From NCBI GenBank assembly GCA_002393195.1, contig DGIK01000024.1, forward strand, positions 1 to 19,411: 19,411 nt of DNA, in the 5' to 3' direction. This document shows, piece after piece, positions 1 through 6,580 of the stretch. The stretch is from Bacteroidales bacterium UBA3824 (GTDB taxonomy: Bacteria; Bacteroidota; Bacteroidia; Bacteroidales; UBA3824). How positions within the stretch are numbered: position 1 is the stretch's first letter; every line of letters begins with the position of its first letter. The notes under the pieces are model-generated. The model saw only the letters and a program-made list of their open reading frames with translations, did not search any database and was not told the origin of the DNA. The position numbers and the translations under genes were made by a program.

Positions 1-24
1 ATTATGAATTATGCATTAAAAAAA

Positions 25-444
25 ATGACAATCAAACAGTTATCAATATTCATCGAGAACAAGGCGGGCACATTGACCACAGTGCTTGACCTTTTGAGCA
101 AGGTAGGCATTCAGATAATAGCCTCCACCATTGCCGACACGCAGGAATTTGGCATCTACCGTGTGATATGTGCCGAGCCGTCGAAGGCTTACAAGGTACT
201 CCGCACCGCCAACATCAGCGTCCAACTTACCGACGTGCTCGCCGTTCAAATCGACGACAAGCCCGGCGCGGCTGCCAACGTCATCGACATCTTCTCCAAG
301 AATGACATCAACATTTCGTATATGTACAGTTTCCTTCTCAAAGGCAAAGGCGTCCTTGTAATGCGCGCCGTCCCCGCCGACAGAGCCAACGAATTGCTGA
401 TGCTCAACAAAATCGGCTTCATCACCGAGGATGATTTGAAGTAG
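25..444 (+). CDS. Tandem ACT-domain amino-acid-binding protein
   Basis: This is a small cytoplasmic protein of about 139 residues made of two ACT domains in tandem (roughly residues 1-68 and 69-139). The first opens with MTIKQLSIFIENKAG and the second with VLAVQIDDKPGAAANV; both show the ACT pattern of a strand followed by a loop with N/D-K-x-G, where amino-acid ligands bind in this fold. Stand-alone double-ACT proteins are thought to sense amino acids, and in Bacteroidetes they often lie beside phenylacetate-CoA ligase genes, but that neighbour would be outside this window. An in-frame ATG at position 4 would add seven residues. That ATG lies inside an ATTATGAATTATGCATTA repeat also found upstream of the glycerate kinase, so I prefer the ATG at 25, where the conserved domain begins. 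The gene converges on the ATPase at 522-1823. The family is clear; the ligand is unknown. Confidence 0.85.
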   Translation: MTIKQLSIFIENKAGTLTTVLDLLSKVGIQIIASTIADTQEFGIYRVICAEPSKAYKVLRTANISVQLTDVLAVQIDDKPGAAANVIDIFSKNDINISYMYSFLLKGKGVLVMRAVPADRANELLMLNKIGFITEDDLK

Positions 445-451
445 GATAGGT

Positions 452-506
452 GATTTTTATGTGCGGAAAAATCGCGAGGTTGATGATTTTTCCGCACGTA
501 AAAATC
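452..506. repeat. 55-bp inverted-repeat module, copy 1 (3' side of ATPase 1)
   Basis: Two 22-bp arms (452-473 and 485-506) are inverted copies of each other with 21 of 22 positions matching, separated by 11 bp, so the arms repeat at a 33-bp period. Each arm is itself a partial palindrome, GATTTTT-N8-AAAAATC. The module sits between the convergent ends of the ACT gene and the ATPase gene, so its hairpin could act as a bidirectional terminator. The same module occurs again at 1845-1899 in front of the ATPase gene, where a terminator role makes no sense. Confidence 0.9.
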
Positions 507-521
507 ATAAAAATAAAAATC

Positions 522-1823
522 TTACGGTACAACGCAAAATAACGCGTAAAGTGGCACGGATTTAATGCCATTTTCCAAACCGAAGTTGCGGAGCGAGGTG
601 CGGATGGATTTTTGGATTCCATATTTTGAATTGAAAACGCCGAGGCTTTTTGCCCTTACATTGACGCCCGACTTCACTTCAATCGGAATCACAAATTCGC
701 CCTTCTGAATTACAAAATCGAGTTCGGCGCGGTTGTCGCTTTTCCAATAATAAAGCGGAAAATTATTTACCGTAAGTGCTTGTGCCACATAGTTTTCGGC
801 GAGTGCACCTATGAAATTGCCACCTATCGGGATTTCCGACAAAATCATTGACGGTGGCATCTGCGATTTCATAGTCAAAAGTCCAGTGTCGCTCAAATAC
901 AATTTGAAATCCGACAAATCCACAAAAACAGCAATTGGTATTGTACCTTGTGTAATTGCCTGACATTTAAGCACTACGCCCGAACTAACAAGCCATTCGA
1001 CCGATTCGCCAAAAATGCTTGCCGACCCGCCTTTTTGAACCACTTTGTATTGAAATTTTCGATTTTCCTTTGCCAACTGCATTGGTATCGAATTGTAGCA
1101 AGCGCGGATTTTTACGGATGTGCGACTATCTGCGTATTTCGCCATATCTGCCACATATTCGTTCAGAATACGGTTTTGGATTTCGGATATATTGTTAAAA
1201 TTTTGATTTTCAATATATTCAACGACTACAGCCGGCATTCCTCCCGTTATCCAATAACGTTTGAGCCAAATGATTGCCTCATTGTGCAGGGCCTCGTCCA
1301 TTGGTTCGTTGCTTTGATAGTGTTCGCGGATTGTAGAGGATAATTTTTCTTTGCCCAAAGCCCACAAAAACTCCTCAAAATCAAGAGGATACATATTGAG
1401 TTCGTCAACCTTTCCAACAGGAAACGAAAATTTTTCTCTATTGATGGCTACTCCAAGCAAACTTCCTGCCGCAACAACGTGATAATCAGGCTCTTCTTCG
1501 CAAAAAGATTTAAGGGCGGTCAATGCTCTTTCCGATGCCTGAATTTCGTCCAAAATCAAAAGAGTATTGTGCCTTTCGATTTTTTGACCCACAATCGCTT
1601 GCAGACGTTCAATGATATTAGTGGCGACGAGGTCTGTATCAAAGGCTTCCCGCGCACGGAAATTAGCCTCCAAATTTATGTGGACTACATTCTTATAGTG
1701 TTGACTACCAAATAGTTTCAGACTATAAGTTTTCCCCACCTGACGTGCACCGTTAAGAATGAGTGGCATACGTTTCGGCGAGTTTTTCCACTGCAAAAGT
1801 TTATCTTCTATCTTACGTTTCAT
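522..1823 (-). CDS. AAA ATPase with DUF4143-like C-terminal nuclease-fold domain (ATPase 1)
   Basis: Protein of 433 residues. It has Walker A GARQVGKT (about residues 25-32), Walker B LLILDEIQ (88-95), a sensor-like AAGSLLG (118-124), a middle section that could hold a winged helix (about 240-300), and a C-terminal ELDFVI...IEVKSG (about 367-386) matching the E-x-D ... E-x-K core of PD-(D/E)XK nuclease folds. This order is typical of the AAA_14/DUF4143 ATPases that are multiplied in Bacteroidetes; their function is not established. The frame stays open upstream to 1901, but those codons run through the repeat module, and the ATG at 1823 (MKRKIEDKLLQW) fits the family N-terminus. It is flanked on both sides by copies of a 55-bp inverted-repeat module. 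The catalytic motifs look intact, so it is probably active. Confidence 0.88.
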   Translation of the reverse strand: MKRKIEDKLLQWKNSPKRMPLILNGARQVGKTYSLKLFGSQHYKNVVHINLEANFRAREAFDTDLVATNIIERLQAIVGQKIERHNTLLILDEIQASERALTALKSFCEEEPDYHVVAAGSLLGVAINREKFSFPVGKVDELNMYPLDFEEFLWALGKEKLSSTIREHYQSNEPMDEALHNEAIIWLKRYWITGGMPAVVVEYIENQNFNNISEIQNRILNEYVADMAKYADSRTSVKIRACYNSIPMQLAKENRKFQYKVVQKGGSASIFGESVEWLVSSGVVLKCQAITQGTIPIAVFVDLSDFKLYLSDTGLLTMKSQMPPSMILSEIPIGGNFIGALAENYVAQALTVNNFPLYYWKSDNRAELDFVIQKGEFVIPIEVKSGVNVRAKSLGVFNSKYGIQKSIRTSLRNFGLENGIKSVPLYALFCVVP

Positions 1824-1844
1824 TTTACAATAATTAACAATTCT

Positions 1845-1899
1845 GATTTTTATGTGCGTAAAAATACGAATTTTTTTGATTTTTCCGCACATAAAAATC
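1845..1899. repeat. 55-bp inverted-repeat module, copy 2 (5' side of ATPase 1)
   Basis: The arms at 1845-1866 and 1878-1899 are inverted copies with 20 of 22 positions matching and an 11-bp spacer, the same geometry as the module at 452-506 and in the same orientation. It lies 22 bp upstream of the ATPase 1 start codon, where it could serve as an operator or a leader hairpin. No clean TAnnTTTG box is visible for this gene, so the exact promoter is unknown. Confidence 0.9.
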
Positions 1900-2020
1900 A
1901 AAAATTTTTTATTTCACTATGTTTTTTTTATAATGAGTTAATGTACGATTTGCAATTATTTGGAAATGAGATAAATTGCTTGTTTATTAAAAAGTTTTTA
2001 ATGGAAAAAGAAAAAAATTT

Positions 2021-2050
2021 TTGTTTTATCTCTAAAACAATATAATTTTG
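2021..2050 (+). promoter_or_regulatory. Bacteroidetes-type promoter for leader RNA / XRE gene
   Basis: A TTG at 2021-2023, a 19-bp spacer and TAATTTTG at 2043-2050 match the Bacteroidetes -33/-7 consensus. A start near 2056 is predicted, about 340 bp before the XRE start codon, which implies a long untranslated leader or a separate RNA. Confidence 0.65.
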
Positions 2051-2056
2051 CACTAT

Positions 2057-2347
2057 CCAAACGCTGTGAAATTTGGCGCATGGAGACGTAAATATAATTA
2101 TATGGCGTTTATTACGCTTTGTTTTTGACACACTGAAAATTCGCAACTTTCAAGTTTATAAAACTATATAGCCAAAAACTCTGCAACGATAAGCGCTCGT
2201 TGGCGTGTAATATTGGTATGCAATTTAGTTTGTATTCCTTTGTTATACACATACGGCGTGAGGATTCGTTGCTCGGTTCGGCTATACGGGTACGCGAAGC
2301 CTCAGTGTGTGGAATACGAGCAAAATAAGGATTCCACGCTTTTTTTG
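2057..2347 (+). ncRNA. Putative structured leader RNA or independent small RNA
   Basis: This stretch of about 290 nt between the promoter at 2021-2050 and a terminator-like hairpin has no convincing reading frame but is rich in hairpins. There is a 5' stem CCAAA/TTTGG (2057-2061 with 2072-2076), AGTTT-ATA-AAACT (2153-2165), a longer stem GAGGATTCG/CGAAGCCTC with one mismatch (2260-2268 with 2295-2303), and the terminator stem at 2307-2339. The GC-rich middle (about 2250-2340) stands out from AT-rich surroundings. It precedes an HTH gene, so it may be a cis-acting leader with attenuation or a free RNA. I do not recognise a named RNA family, and conservation cannot be checked here. Confidence 0.45.
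2307..2346 (+). terminator. Rho-independent terminator or attenuator before the XRE gene
   Basis: A 9-bp stem, GTGTGGAAT (2307-2315) with ATTCCACGC (2331-2339), including one G-U pair and a 15-nt loop, is followed directly by seven Ts (2340-2346). Its position inside the leader, 48 bp before the XRE start codon, fits either the end of a small RNA or a conditional attenuator. Confidence 0.6.
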
Positions 2348-2351
2348 TGCC

Positions 2352-2378
2352 GGTCTGATATTGGAATCTCATCAGACC
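2352..2378 (+). promoter_or_regulatory. Perfect 8-bp hairpin just upstream of the XRE start
   Basis: GGTCTGAT (2352-2359) and ATCAGACC (2371-2378) pair perfectly around an 11-nt loop and end 16 bp before the ATG at 2395. It could be an operator for the XRE protein or an RNA hairpin near the translation start. Which of these applies cannot be decided from sequence alone. Confidence 0.5.
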
Positions 2379-2394
2379 TCAAATATTTCGAGCA

Positions 2395-2625
2395 ATGAGC
2401 ATACACATCGGGCAGAGAATAAAGGAAGAACTTGAACGTCAAGGACGCTCAAAAGTTTGGTTTGCAACCGCCATTAACCGTTCTCGTACAGCGTGTTATG
2501 ATATTTTTAAAAATCCAACCATCGACACAGAACTACTTATTTTAATAAGTAAAGTCTTGAAACACGATTTTTTAATAGATTTGTCAGTTGATGCCAAAGT
2601 GTCGGGAAATGATACGTATGCGTAA
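2395..2625 (+). CDS. Small XRE-type helix-turn-helix protein
   Basis: A 76-residue protein that is almost entirely one helix-turn-helix domain. It opens with IGQRIKEELERQGRSKVWFATAINRSR, where the second and recognition helices are expected, followed by CYDIFKNPTIDTELLILISKVL, typical of single-domain XRE/Cro-like proteins of Bacteroidales. It probably binds DNA as a dimer. The start at 2395 begins the conserved domain directly. It is preceded by a long structured leader with a terminator, and followed by a paired direct repeat overlapping its stop codon and then by the promoter of the HEPN/protease operon, so it is a good candidate regulator of its own gene, of that operon, or both. No partner toxin overlaps it directly. 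The fold is confident; the targets are inferred. Confidence 0.85.
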   Translation: MSIHIGQRIKEELERQGRSKVWFATAINRSRTACYDIFKNPTIDTELLILISKVLKHDFLIDLSVDAKVSGNDTYA

Positions 2626-2660
2626 AGAAATACCGACGTATCTGTAAAGAAATTCCGACG
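2622..2660. promoter_or_regulatory. Paired direct repeat upstream of the HEPN/protease promoter
   Basis: GTAAAGAAATACCGACG (2622-2638) recurs as GTAAAGAAATTCCGACG (2644-2660), 16 of 17 identical, at a 22-bp period, about two helical turns. The first copy overlaps the XRE stop codon, and the second ends 8 bp before the -33 element at 2669. This placement suggests a regulator-binding site. A 7-bp inverted repeat, GATACGT/ACGTATC (2611-2617 with 2636-2642), overlaps the first copy. Confidence 0.55.
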
Positions 2661-2668
2661 CAAGATGT

Positions 2669-2699
2669 TTTGTGTGGTTTAAGAAGGGGTGTAACTTTG
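2669..2699 (+). promoter_or_regulatory. Bacteroidetes-type promoter of the HEPN/protease operon
   Basis: TTTG at 2669-2672, a 19-bp spacer and TAACTTTG at 2692-2699 are an excellent match to the Bacteroidetes consensus. Transcription would start near 2706, leaving a leader of about 55 nt before the ATG at 2760. Confidence 0.7.
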
Positions 2700-2759
2700 C
2701 CACCGATAATTATGCCGTCAGATAGGCGTGTAGTATTAACAATTAAAATCATTAATAAA

Positions 2760-3521
2760 ATGGAAACAACAAATAGTAATTTTGAAAAAGAACTCTTGGA
2801 TGTTATCTTCGGCAAGACGAAACAAATGACTATTGTCAGAAACGGCAAAGAAACGAATGTAGAGTGTCAAAGCTCTATAAGGTCTGCATTTCAAAATGCA
2901 AAGTTTATTGGCAACTTGGATAAAACAATTGCCGCTCTGACTTTGCGTCTTATTGCGCTTGAACAAATTGGCGATTTATTTTGCATATCGGATGAAAACT
3001 CTTACAATTATGGAATCGCCAAAGCGGTTAAGACATTTATGCCTGAATTGGACCTGAGAGAAAGACAGGGTGTCGTACATCTTCGTCATTCGTTGGCGCA
3101 CAATTTTGGAAGGGCGTGCATTGACGAAAATCAATTGGAATACTATACAAAGGAAAATAAAAAATTGGGAAAAAAAGGAGAACAACCGAAGTACAATTTT
3201 GATGAATGTAATTACAAGTACATTCTTCATTTCAAGAAAGAGGATAATGATATGATGATTAAAAAGCCATATCGAGAATGGGATGGCAAATTTCGGTATC
3301 ACTGTCTAATTGATGTTGCGAGTGCCAAACTAAACTCCGTTGATAGTTTTGAAGTCTGTGTGCCACTGTTGATTGAAAGAATTGATGGCATTTACAATGA
3401 CCTGAAAAAGAAACATCAAGCCAATGAACTTCACTTTGTTAGCAAGAGCGGAAATGGACGTGTCACTAATGAGGAGTTGTGCGAGATTGCTTTCAAATAT
3501 TTTATCTTTAATTTTGAATGA
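2760..3521 (+). CDS. Uncharacterised protein with HEPN-like RHSLAH motif
   Basis: A 253-residue soluble protein whose family I do not recognise. Residues 109-114 read RHSLAH within LRERQGVVHLRHSLAHNFG, fitting the R-[NHD]-x3-H signature that marks the active site of HEPN-domain ribonucleases, and the preceding segment (about 50-100) looks helical, as expected for that fold. HEPN proteins are commonly RNases in toxin-antitoxin and phage-defence systems, but a single motif is not proof. No signal peptide is seen. The frame extends upstream to 2670, but those codons overlap the promoter, so the ATG at 2760 is preferred. The stop overlaps the next gene's start (ATGA), implying translational coupling with the protease. 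The DNA is more AT-rich than the housekeeping genes in the window, consistent with an acquired cassette. Confidence 0.6.
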   Translation: METTNSNFEKELLDVIFGKTKQMTIVRNGKETNVECQSSIRSAFQNAKFIGNLDKTIAALTLRLIALEQIGDLFCISDENSYNYGIAKAVKTFMPELDLRERQGVVHLRHSLAHNFGRACIDENQLEYYTKENKKLGKKGEQPKYNFDECNYKYILHFKKEDNDMMIKKPYREWDGKFRYHCLIDVASAKLNSVDSFEVCVPLLIERIDGIYNDLKKKHQANELHFVSKSGNGRVTNEELCEIAFKYFIFNFE

Positions 3522-5110
3522 AAATGAAACAGAAGTTTGTACTTATTCTCATAGTAATAATTCTTTGCTGTGCAAAGAGTTTCGGGCAGAATGATTGGTG
3601 GGGATGGAAATTTACTGATCATCAATATACATATATAGATGCTTACCTTTCATATCAAAAGGTGTATTATGAACTCATAGGAGTATATGTTAATTTGAAA
3701 ACAAAAGAAACTATGCTTCAATTTGAAGTATATAAAAACGGAGGAGAAGATCACTTTCGATTTCGTGTAAGTAAATTTGATGAAATAAAAGTTAATGGAT
3801 TAACACTCAAAATCAAAAGTATAGGCGATGCATCTATTGCGTCATATCATTCAAATGTTCACTTGGGTTTGAATGCCGTAAACAATGCAAAACTAGTTGT
3901 TAGTGTTGTTTTTAATGGAATTTTACCTCTTAGCGAAACAACGTTTGATGTTTTTTTTATGCAGCATACAAAAAATTCAAGTGTTGGATATGCAGATGTA
4001 AGTTGGGAACTCAAAGATATTCAATGGAATGGAATTACTGATGATTGGGTTACGAAATACTATGGCTTTACGCCTAGAACTAATTGGACAGAAACATCTA
4101 TCAAACAATTTGCCGATTCAAATAACGATGGTGTATGTGGTATTTATAGATATGCAAGCGATAATGACAAAATCGGTTGTGTGAAAGAAGACGGTATATA
4201 CAAGTTAATTTGGCTTGGTACTGATTATAGCAAAGCGAACTGGAATATAGGTGATTGTTTTGCAATCTTACATCCTACTGCGGCAGAAAATACATATAAA
4301 GCGGACTATCTCAAAGAAGATATGTCATTGGATCGCAATATATACGTTACTTTCAGTGGTTCTGACATAAAAGTCCCTTTAAAATCCTATCATAAAGTAT
4401 ATCCAGCCAATGGAGGCAATAACATTGCAAGTGGTGGAAATAATCGGAACAATGGAAACTCCGGCAGCAACACCCCTGACAATTTTTCCGGTGGTTGGTC
4501 GGGTAGTGGATTCGCGTTGAACAAAGGCTATCTTGCTACAAATTACCACGTTGTAGAAGGTGCAAGCGTCATAAAAGTTTTTGGTGTAAAAGGCAATTTC
4601 AATGTTGGCTACAATGCAAAAGTTATTATTACCGACAAAGTAAATGACCTTGCAGTATTGAAAATCGACGACAGTCGTTTTCAAGGTTTTGGAACAATTC
4701 CGTATCGTGTAAAAACATCAATGGCGGAAGTCGGAGAAAGTTGTTTCGTTTTGGGCTATCCACTTACAACAACAATGGGCAGCGAAGTGAAACTTACTAC
4801 GGGCGTTGTCAGTGCGCGGTCGGGATTTCAGGGCGATGTATCGTTGTATCAGATTTCTGCACCGATTCAGCCTGGTAACAGTGGTGGACCTTGTTTTGAC
4901 AACAGCGGAAACCTTGTTGGCGTTGTAAACGCTAAGCACAGAGGCGCGGAAAATGTAAGTTATGCTATCAAAGCGTCTTATCTTCAAAACTTGGTTGAAA
5001 GTTCGGACGTTTCGGGACTATTGCCGCAAAATAATACTATTTCAGGCTATGCACTTCAAGGCAAGGTAAAAAGCATCAAGAATTTTGTGTATTATATAAG
5101 ATGCAAATAA
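3518..5110 (+). CDS. Secreted trypsin-like serine protease with novel N-terminal domain
   Basis: A 530-residue protein with an N-terminal signal peptide (hydrophobic core about residues 7-19, likely cleaved near SFG-Q at 21-24), a domain of about 270 residues that I do not recognise, a Gly/Asn/Ser-rich linker (about 299-328), and a C-terminal trypsin-like domain of the S1C/DegP kind. The triad is visible as His344 in TNYHVVEG, Asp377 in NDLAVLKID and Ser455 in PGNSGGPCF. There is no PDZ domain; the last 20 or so residues (about 511-530) form a short extra tail. It is expected to act in the periplasm or at the surface. Its start overlaps the HEPN-like gene's stop by ATGA. An ATG two codons later is also possible. 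The N-terminal module may recognise a substrate or ligand; that is inference only. Confidence 0.85.
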   Translation: MKMKQKFVLILIVIILCCAKSFGQNDWWGWKFTDHQYTYIDAYLSYQKVYYELIGVYVNLKTKETMLQFEVYKNGGEDHFRFRVSKFDEIKVNGLTLKIKSIGDASIASYHSNVHLGLNAVNNAKLVVSVVFNGILPLSETTFDVFFMQHTKNSSVGYADVSWELKDIQWNGITDDWVTKYYGFTPRTNWTETSIKQFADSNNDGVCGIYRYASDNDKIGCVKEDGIYKLIWLGTDYSKANWNIGDCFAILHPTAAENTYKADYLKEDMSLDRNIYVTFSGSDIKVPLKSYHKVYPANGGNNIASGGNNRNNGNSGSNTPDNFSGGWSGSGFALNKGYLATNYHVVEGASVIKVFGVKGNFNVGYNAKVIITDKVNDLAVLKIDDSRFQGFGTIPYRVKTSMAEVGESCFVLGYPLTTTMGSEVKLTTGVVSARSGFQGDVSLYQISAPIQPGNSGGPCFDNSGNLVGVVNAKHRGAENVSYAIKASYLQNLVESSDVSGLLPQNNTISGYALQGKVKSIKNFVYYIRCK

Positions 5111-5122
5111 TTCCGCACTTAA

Positions 5123-6319
5123 TTAATACAACATCCCGAACAGCCACAGTGGAATTTTGTTGCCGAAGCCTATTTCGATTTCGTCTGCCGCGACGAAACT
5201 ATTGGGAATGTCCTTGATTTGCGTGAATTTTTTGCCCTTGCCGCCGATTTCAAAAAGGTATTTGTTATCGACGAGAAGGTCGCCTTTTTTGGGGAATTGT
5301 ATTGAGTGTGACTGACTTAGCATTGCGGCAAAATACGATTCACGCACCGTGCCTGTGTCGGCGGGCTGCGTGAGGGCTTGCATAAGGTTGGGATTGTTGA
5401 AAAGTATTTTTTCGGGTTTGCCCAACGATTTTAAGCCCTTGCCGTCGGTGTAGAGAAGGCGCAACAATGCGGAGCGGTGCAGCAACGCAAGAAGTCGGAT
5501 TAGTTGGTTGCGGGTCGTTGATAACGCTTCGCACAATGAAGATATGTTGAGTGTAAAAGGCGTCATCTGCGACAACAGCACGAGCAAACGCTTTGCCTTG
5601 CGAAGTGTCTCATACTCAATGTTTTCTATGGCGGGAATGTCGTTTTCAACGATTGTAGTAATTACCTGTTGAATCCTTTCATAATAACTCTGCAACGATG
5701 TTGTTTCAAGCAAAAACGGATAATACCCTTGTTTAATGTAATTTTCAAAATGTGGAAGAATTTTGATTTTATTGGCGATTTCGGAGGCGATTGACTGATG
5801 GTTGCATAAAATATCTTCAAGTGTAACAGCCTGTAAATATGTGATTTCGCTAATTGTCAAATATTCACGGAACGAAAGTCCTTCCAAGTGGTACATCCTC
5901 ACGCGGCGCGAAAGGTCTGCCTTGGCATTGTCGATTTCCAACAGCGACGAGCCAGTGAAAACAACGTGCAGGTCGGGATAACTGTCATAAATGTTTTTGA
6001 TTTCGCGTATCCAATCGGGGTAACGATGTACTTCGTCAAGAAATACGTGCGTAACTCCGTGAGTATAAAGGTATTCTGTAAGTTCCAACAATGTATGGTT
6101 GCTGAACCAAATATGATCGAGCGACACGTAAAACGCATTGTTCCTGTTTGGGAACATGTTTTTTATGTGTTGAAGAATCAACGTCGTCTTGCCGACACCT
6201 CGTGCGCCCTTGATGCCGATTAAACGCTCGTTCCAATCTATTTGGGAGTATAAGTATCTCATATACTTACAATTAGTATTCTCCAAACGTCTGTTGTATG
6301 CCAAGAATAATGCTTCCAT
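5123..6319 (-). CDS. AAA ATPase with DUF4143-like C-terminal domain (ATPase 2)
   Basis: A 398-residue protein with Walker A GARGVGKTT (38-46), Walker B HVFLDEVHR (91-99), sensor-like VVFTGSS (119-125), a probable winged helix (about 253-290, around LNISSLCEALSTTRNQLIRLLALL), and a short C-terminal nuclease-fold remnant: D347 in GDLLVD, then FEIGGKGK with E357 and K361. The E-x-K spacing is stretched to E-x3-K, so catalysis is doubtful. It belongs to the same broad family as the ATPases at 522 and 16902, but to a different, shorter subgroup. It is convergent with the protease (12-bp gap) and divergent from the LD-carboxypeptidase. Five palindromes at a 33-bp period lie directly upstream, beside a -7 box at 6349-6356. 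The function of the family is not established. Confidence 0.87.
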   Translation of the reverse strand: MEALFLAYNRRLENTNCKYMRYLYSQIDWNERLIGIKGARGVGKTTLILQHIKNMFPNRNNAFYVSLDHIWFSNHTLLELTEYLYTHGVTHVFLDEVHRYPDWIREIKNIYDSYPDLHVVFTGSSLLEIDNAKADLSRRVRMYHLEGLSFREYLTISEITYLQAVTLEDILCNHQSIASEIANKIKILPHFENYIKQGYYPFLLETTSLQSYYERIQQVITTIVENDIPAIENIEYETLRKAKRLLVLLSQMTPFTLNISSLCEALSTTRNQLIRLLALLHRSALLRLLYTDGKGLKSLGKPEKILFNNPNLMQALTQPADTGTVRESYFAAMLSQSHSIQFPKKGDLLVDNKYLFEIGGKGKKFTQIKDIPNSFVAADEIEIGFGNKIPLWLFGMLY

Positions 6320-6348
6320 TTTTGTGATTTTGTTGGTTTTACTGACCG

Positions 6349-6356
6349 CAAATTTA
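6349..6356 (-). promoter_or_regulatory. Probable -7 element of ATPase 2
   Basis: Read on the minus strand this is TAAATTTG, a match to the Bacteroidetes TAnnTTTG box, about 30 bp upstream of the ATPase 2 start. No good -33 TTG lies at the usual distance. The first palindrome of the 33-bp array (6364-6379) instead occupies the spacer/-33 zone, the position expected of an operator. Confidence 0.5.
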
Positions 6357-6363
6357 CAAAAAC

Positions 6364-6511
6364 TTTCTTTACAAAGAAAGATTTTTTGCGATTTTTTTTC
6401 TTTACAAAGAAAGATTTCCGCTCAAAAAGTTTCTTTACAAAGAAAGATTTCCGCCCAAAAAGTTTCTTTACAAAGAAAGATTTCCGCTTAAAAAGTTTCT
6501 TTACAAAGAAA
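6364..6511. repeat. Array of five palindromes at a 33-bp period
   Basis: The 16-bp palindrome TTTCTTTACAAAGAAA (7-bp arms, 2-bp centre) occurs perfectly five times, starting at 6364, 6397, 6430, 6463 and 6496, every 33 bp. The 17-bp spacers are also alike in the last three intervals (GATTTCCGCnnAAAAAG) and more divergent in the first. The array fills the divergent intergenic region between ATPase 2 and the LD-carboxypeptidase. It is too short, and its spacers too similar, to be a CRISPR array. It resembles an iteron-like or operator array. Confidence 0.95.
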
Positions 6512-6537
6512 TTTCTTCGTTATATGTAAAAATTGTT

Positions 6538-6545
6538 TATTTTTG
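6538..6545 (+). promoter_or_regulatory. Probable -7 element of the LD-carboxypeptidase gene
   Basis: TATTTTTG fits TAnnTTTG and lies 35 bp before the ATG at 6581. The -33 region is weak and falls just past the last palindrome of the array (ending 6511), so the array may influence this gene as well. Confidence 0.4.
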
Positions 6546-6580
6546 TAACCGAAAATTGCACATTAAAAATTTCAAAAACT

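Noticed and set aside
1900..2020. Possible gene remnant between ATPase 1 and the leader promoter
   Set aside because: The region is very AT-rich, with only short frames and no recognisable protein pattern; I see nothing there beyond background.
2213..2398. 61-residue plus-strand frame in the XRE leader
   Set aside because: It runs through the terminator stem and T tract, ends inside the XRE start region and shows no recognisable protein pattern. The RNA explanation is preferred, though frame conservation should be tested.
3518..3600. Lipoprotein signal in the protease (Leu-Cys-Cys)
   Set aside because: The residues before the cysteines do not fit a lipobox; an ordinary signal peptide cleaved near SFG-Q fits better.
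6189..6491. Reading frame with an 11-residue repeat (SLQRKISAQKV) on the plus strand
   Set aside because: The 33-bp period is a multiple of three, so any frame through the array stays open and repeats. The rest of the frame is antisense to the start of ATPase 2 and promoter sequence.
6364..6511. CRISPR-like array of repeats and spacers
   Set aside because: Repeats are only 16 bp, spacers are 17 bp and largely alike, and no cas gene is nearby. It is a tandem palindrome array.
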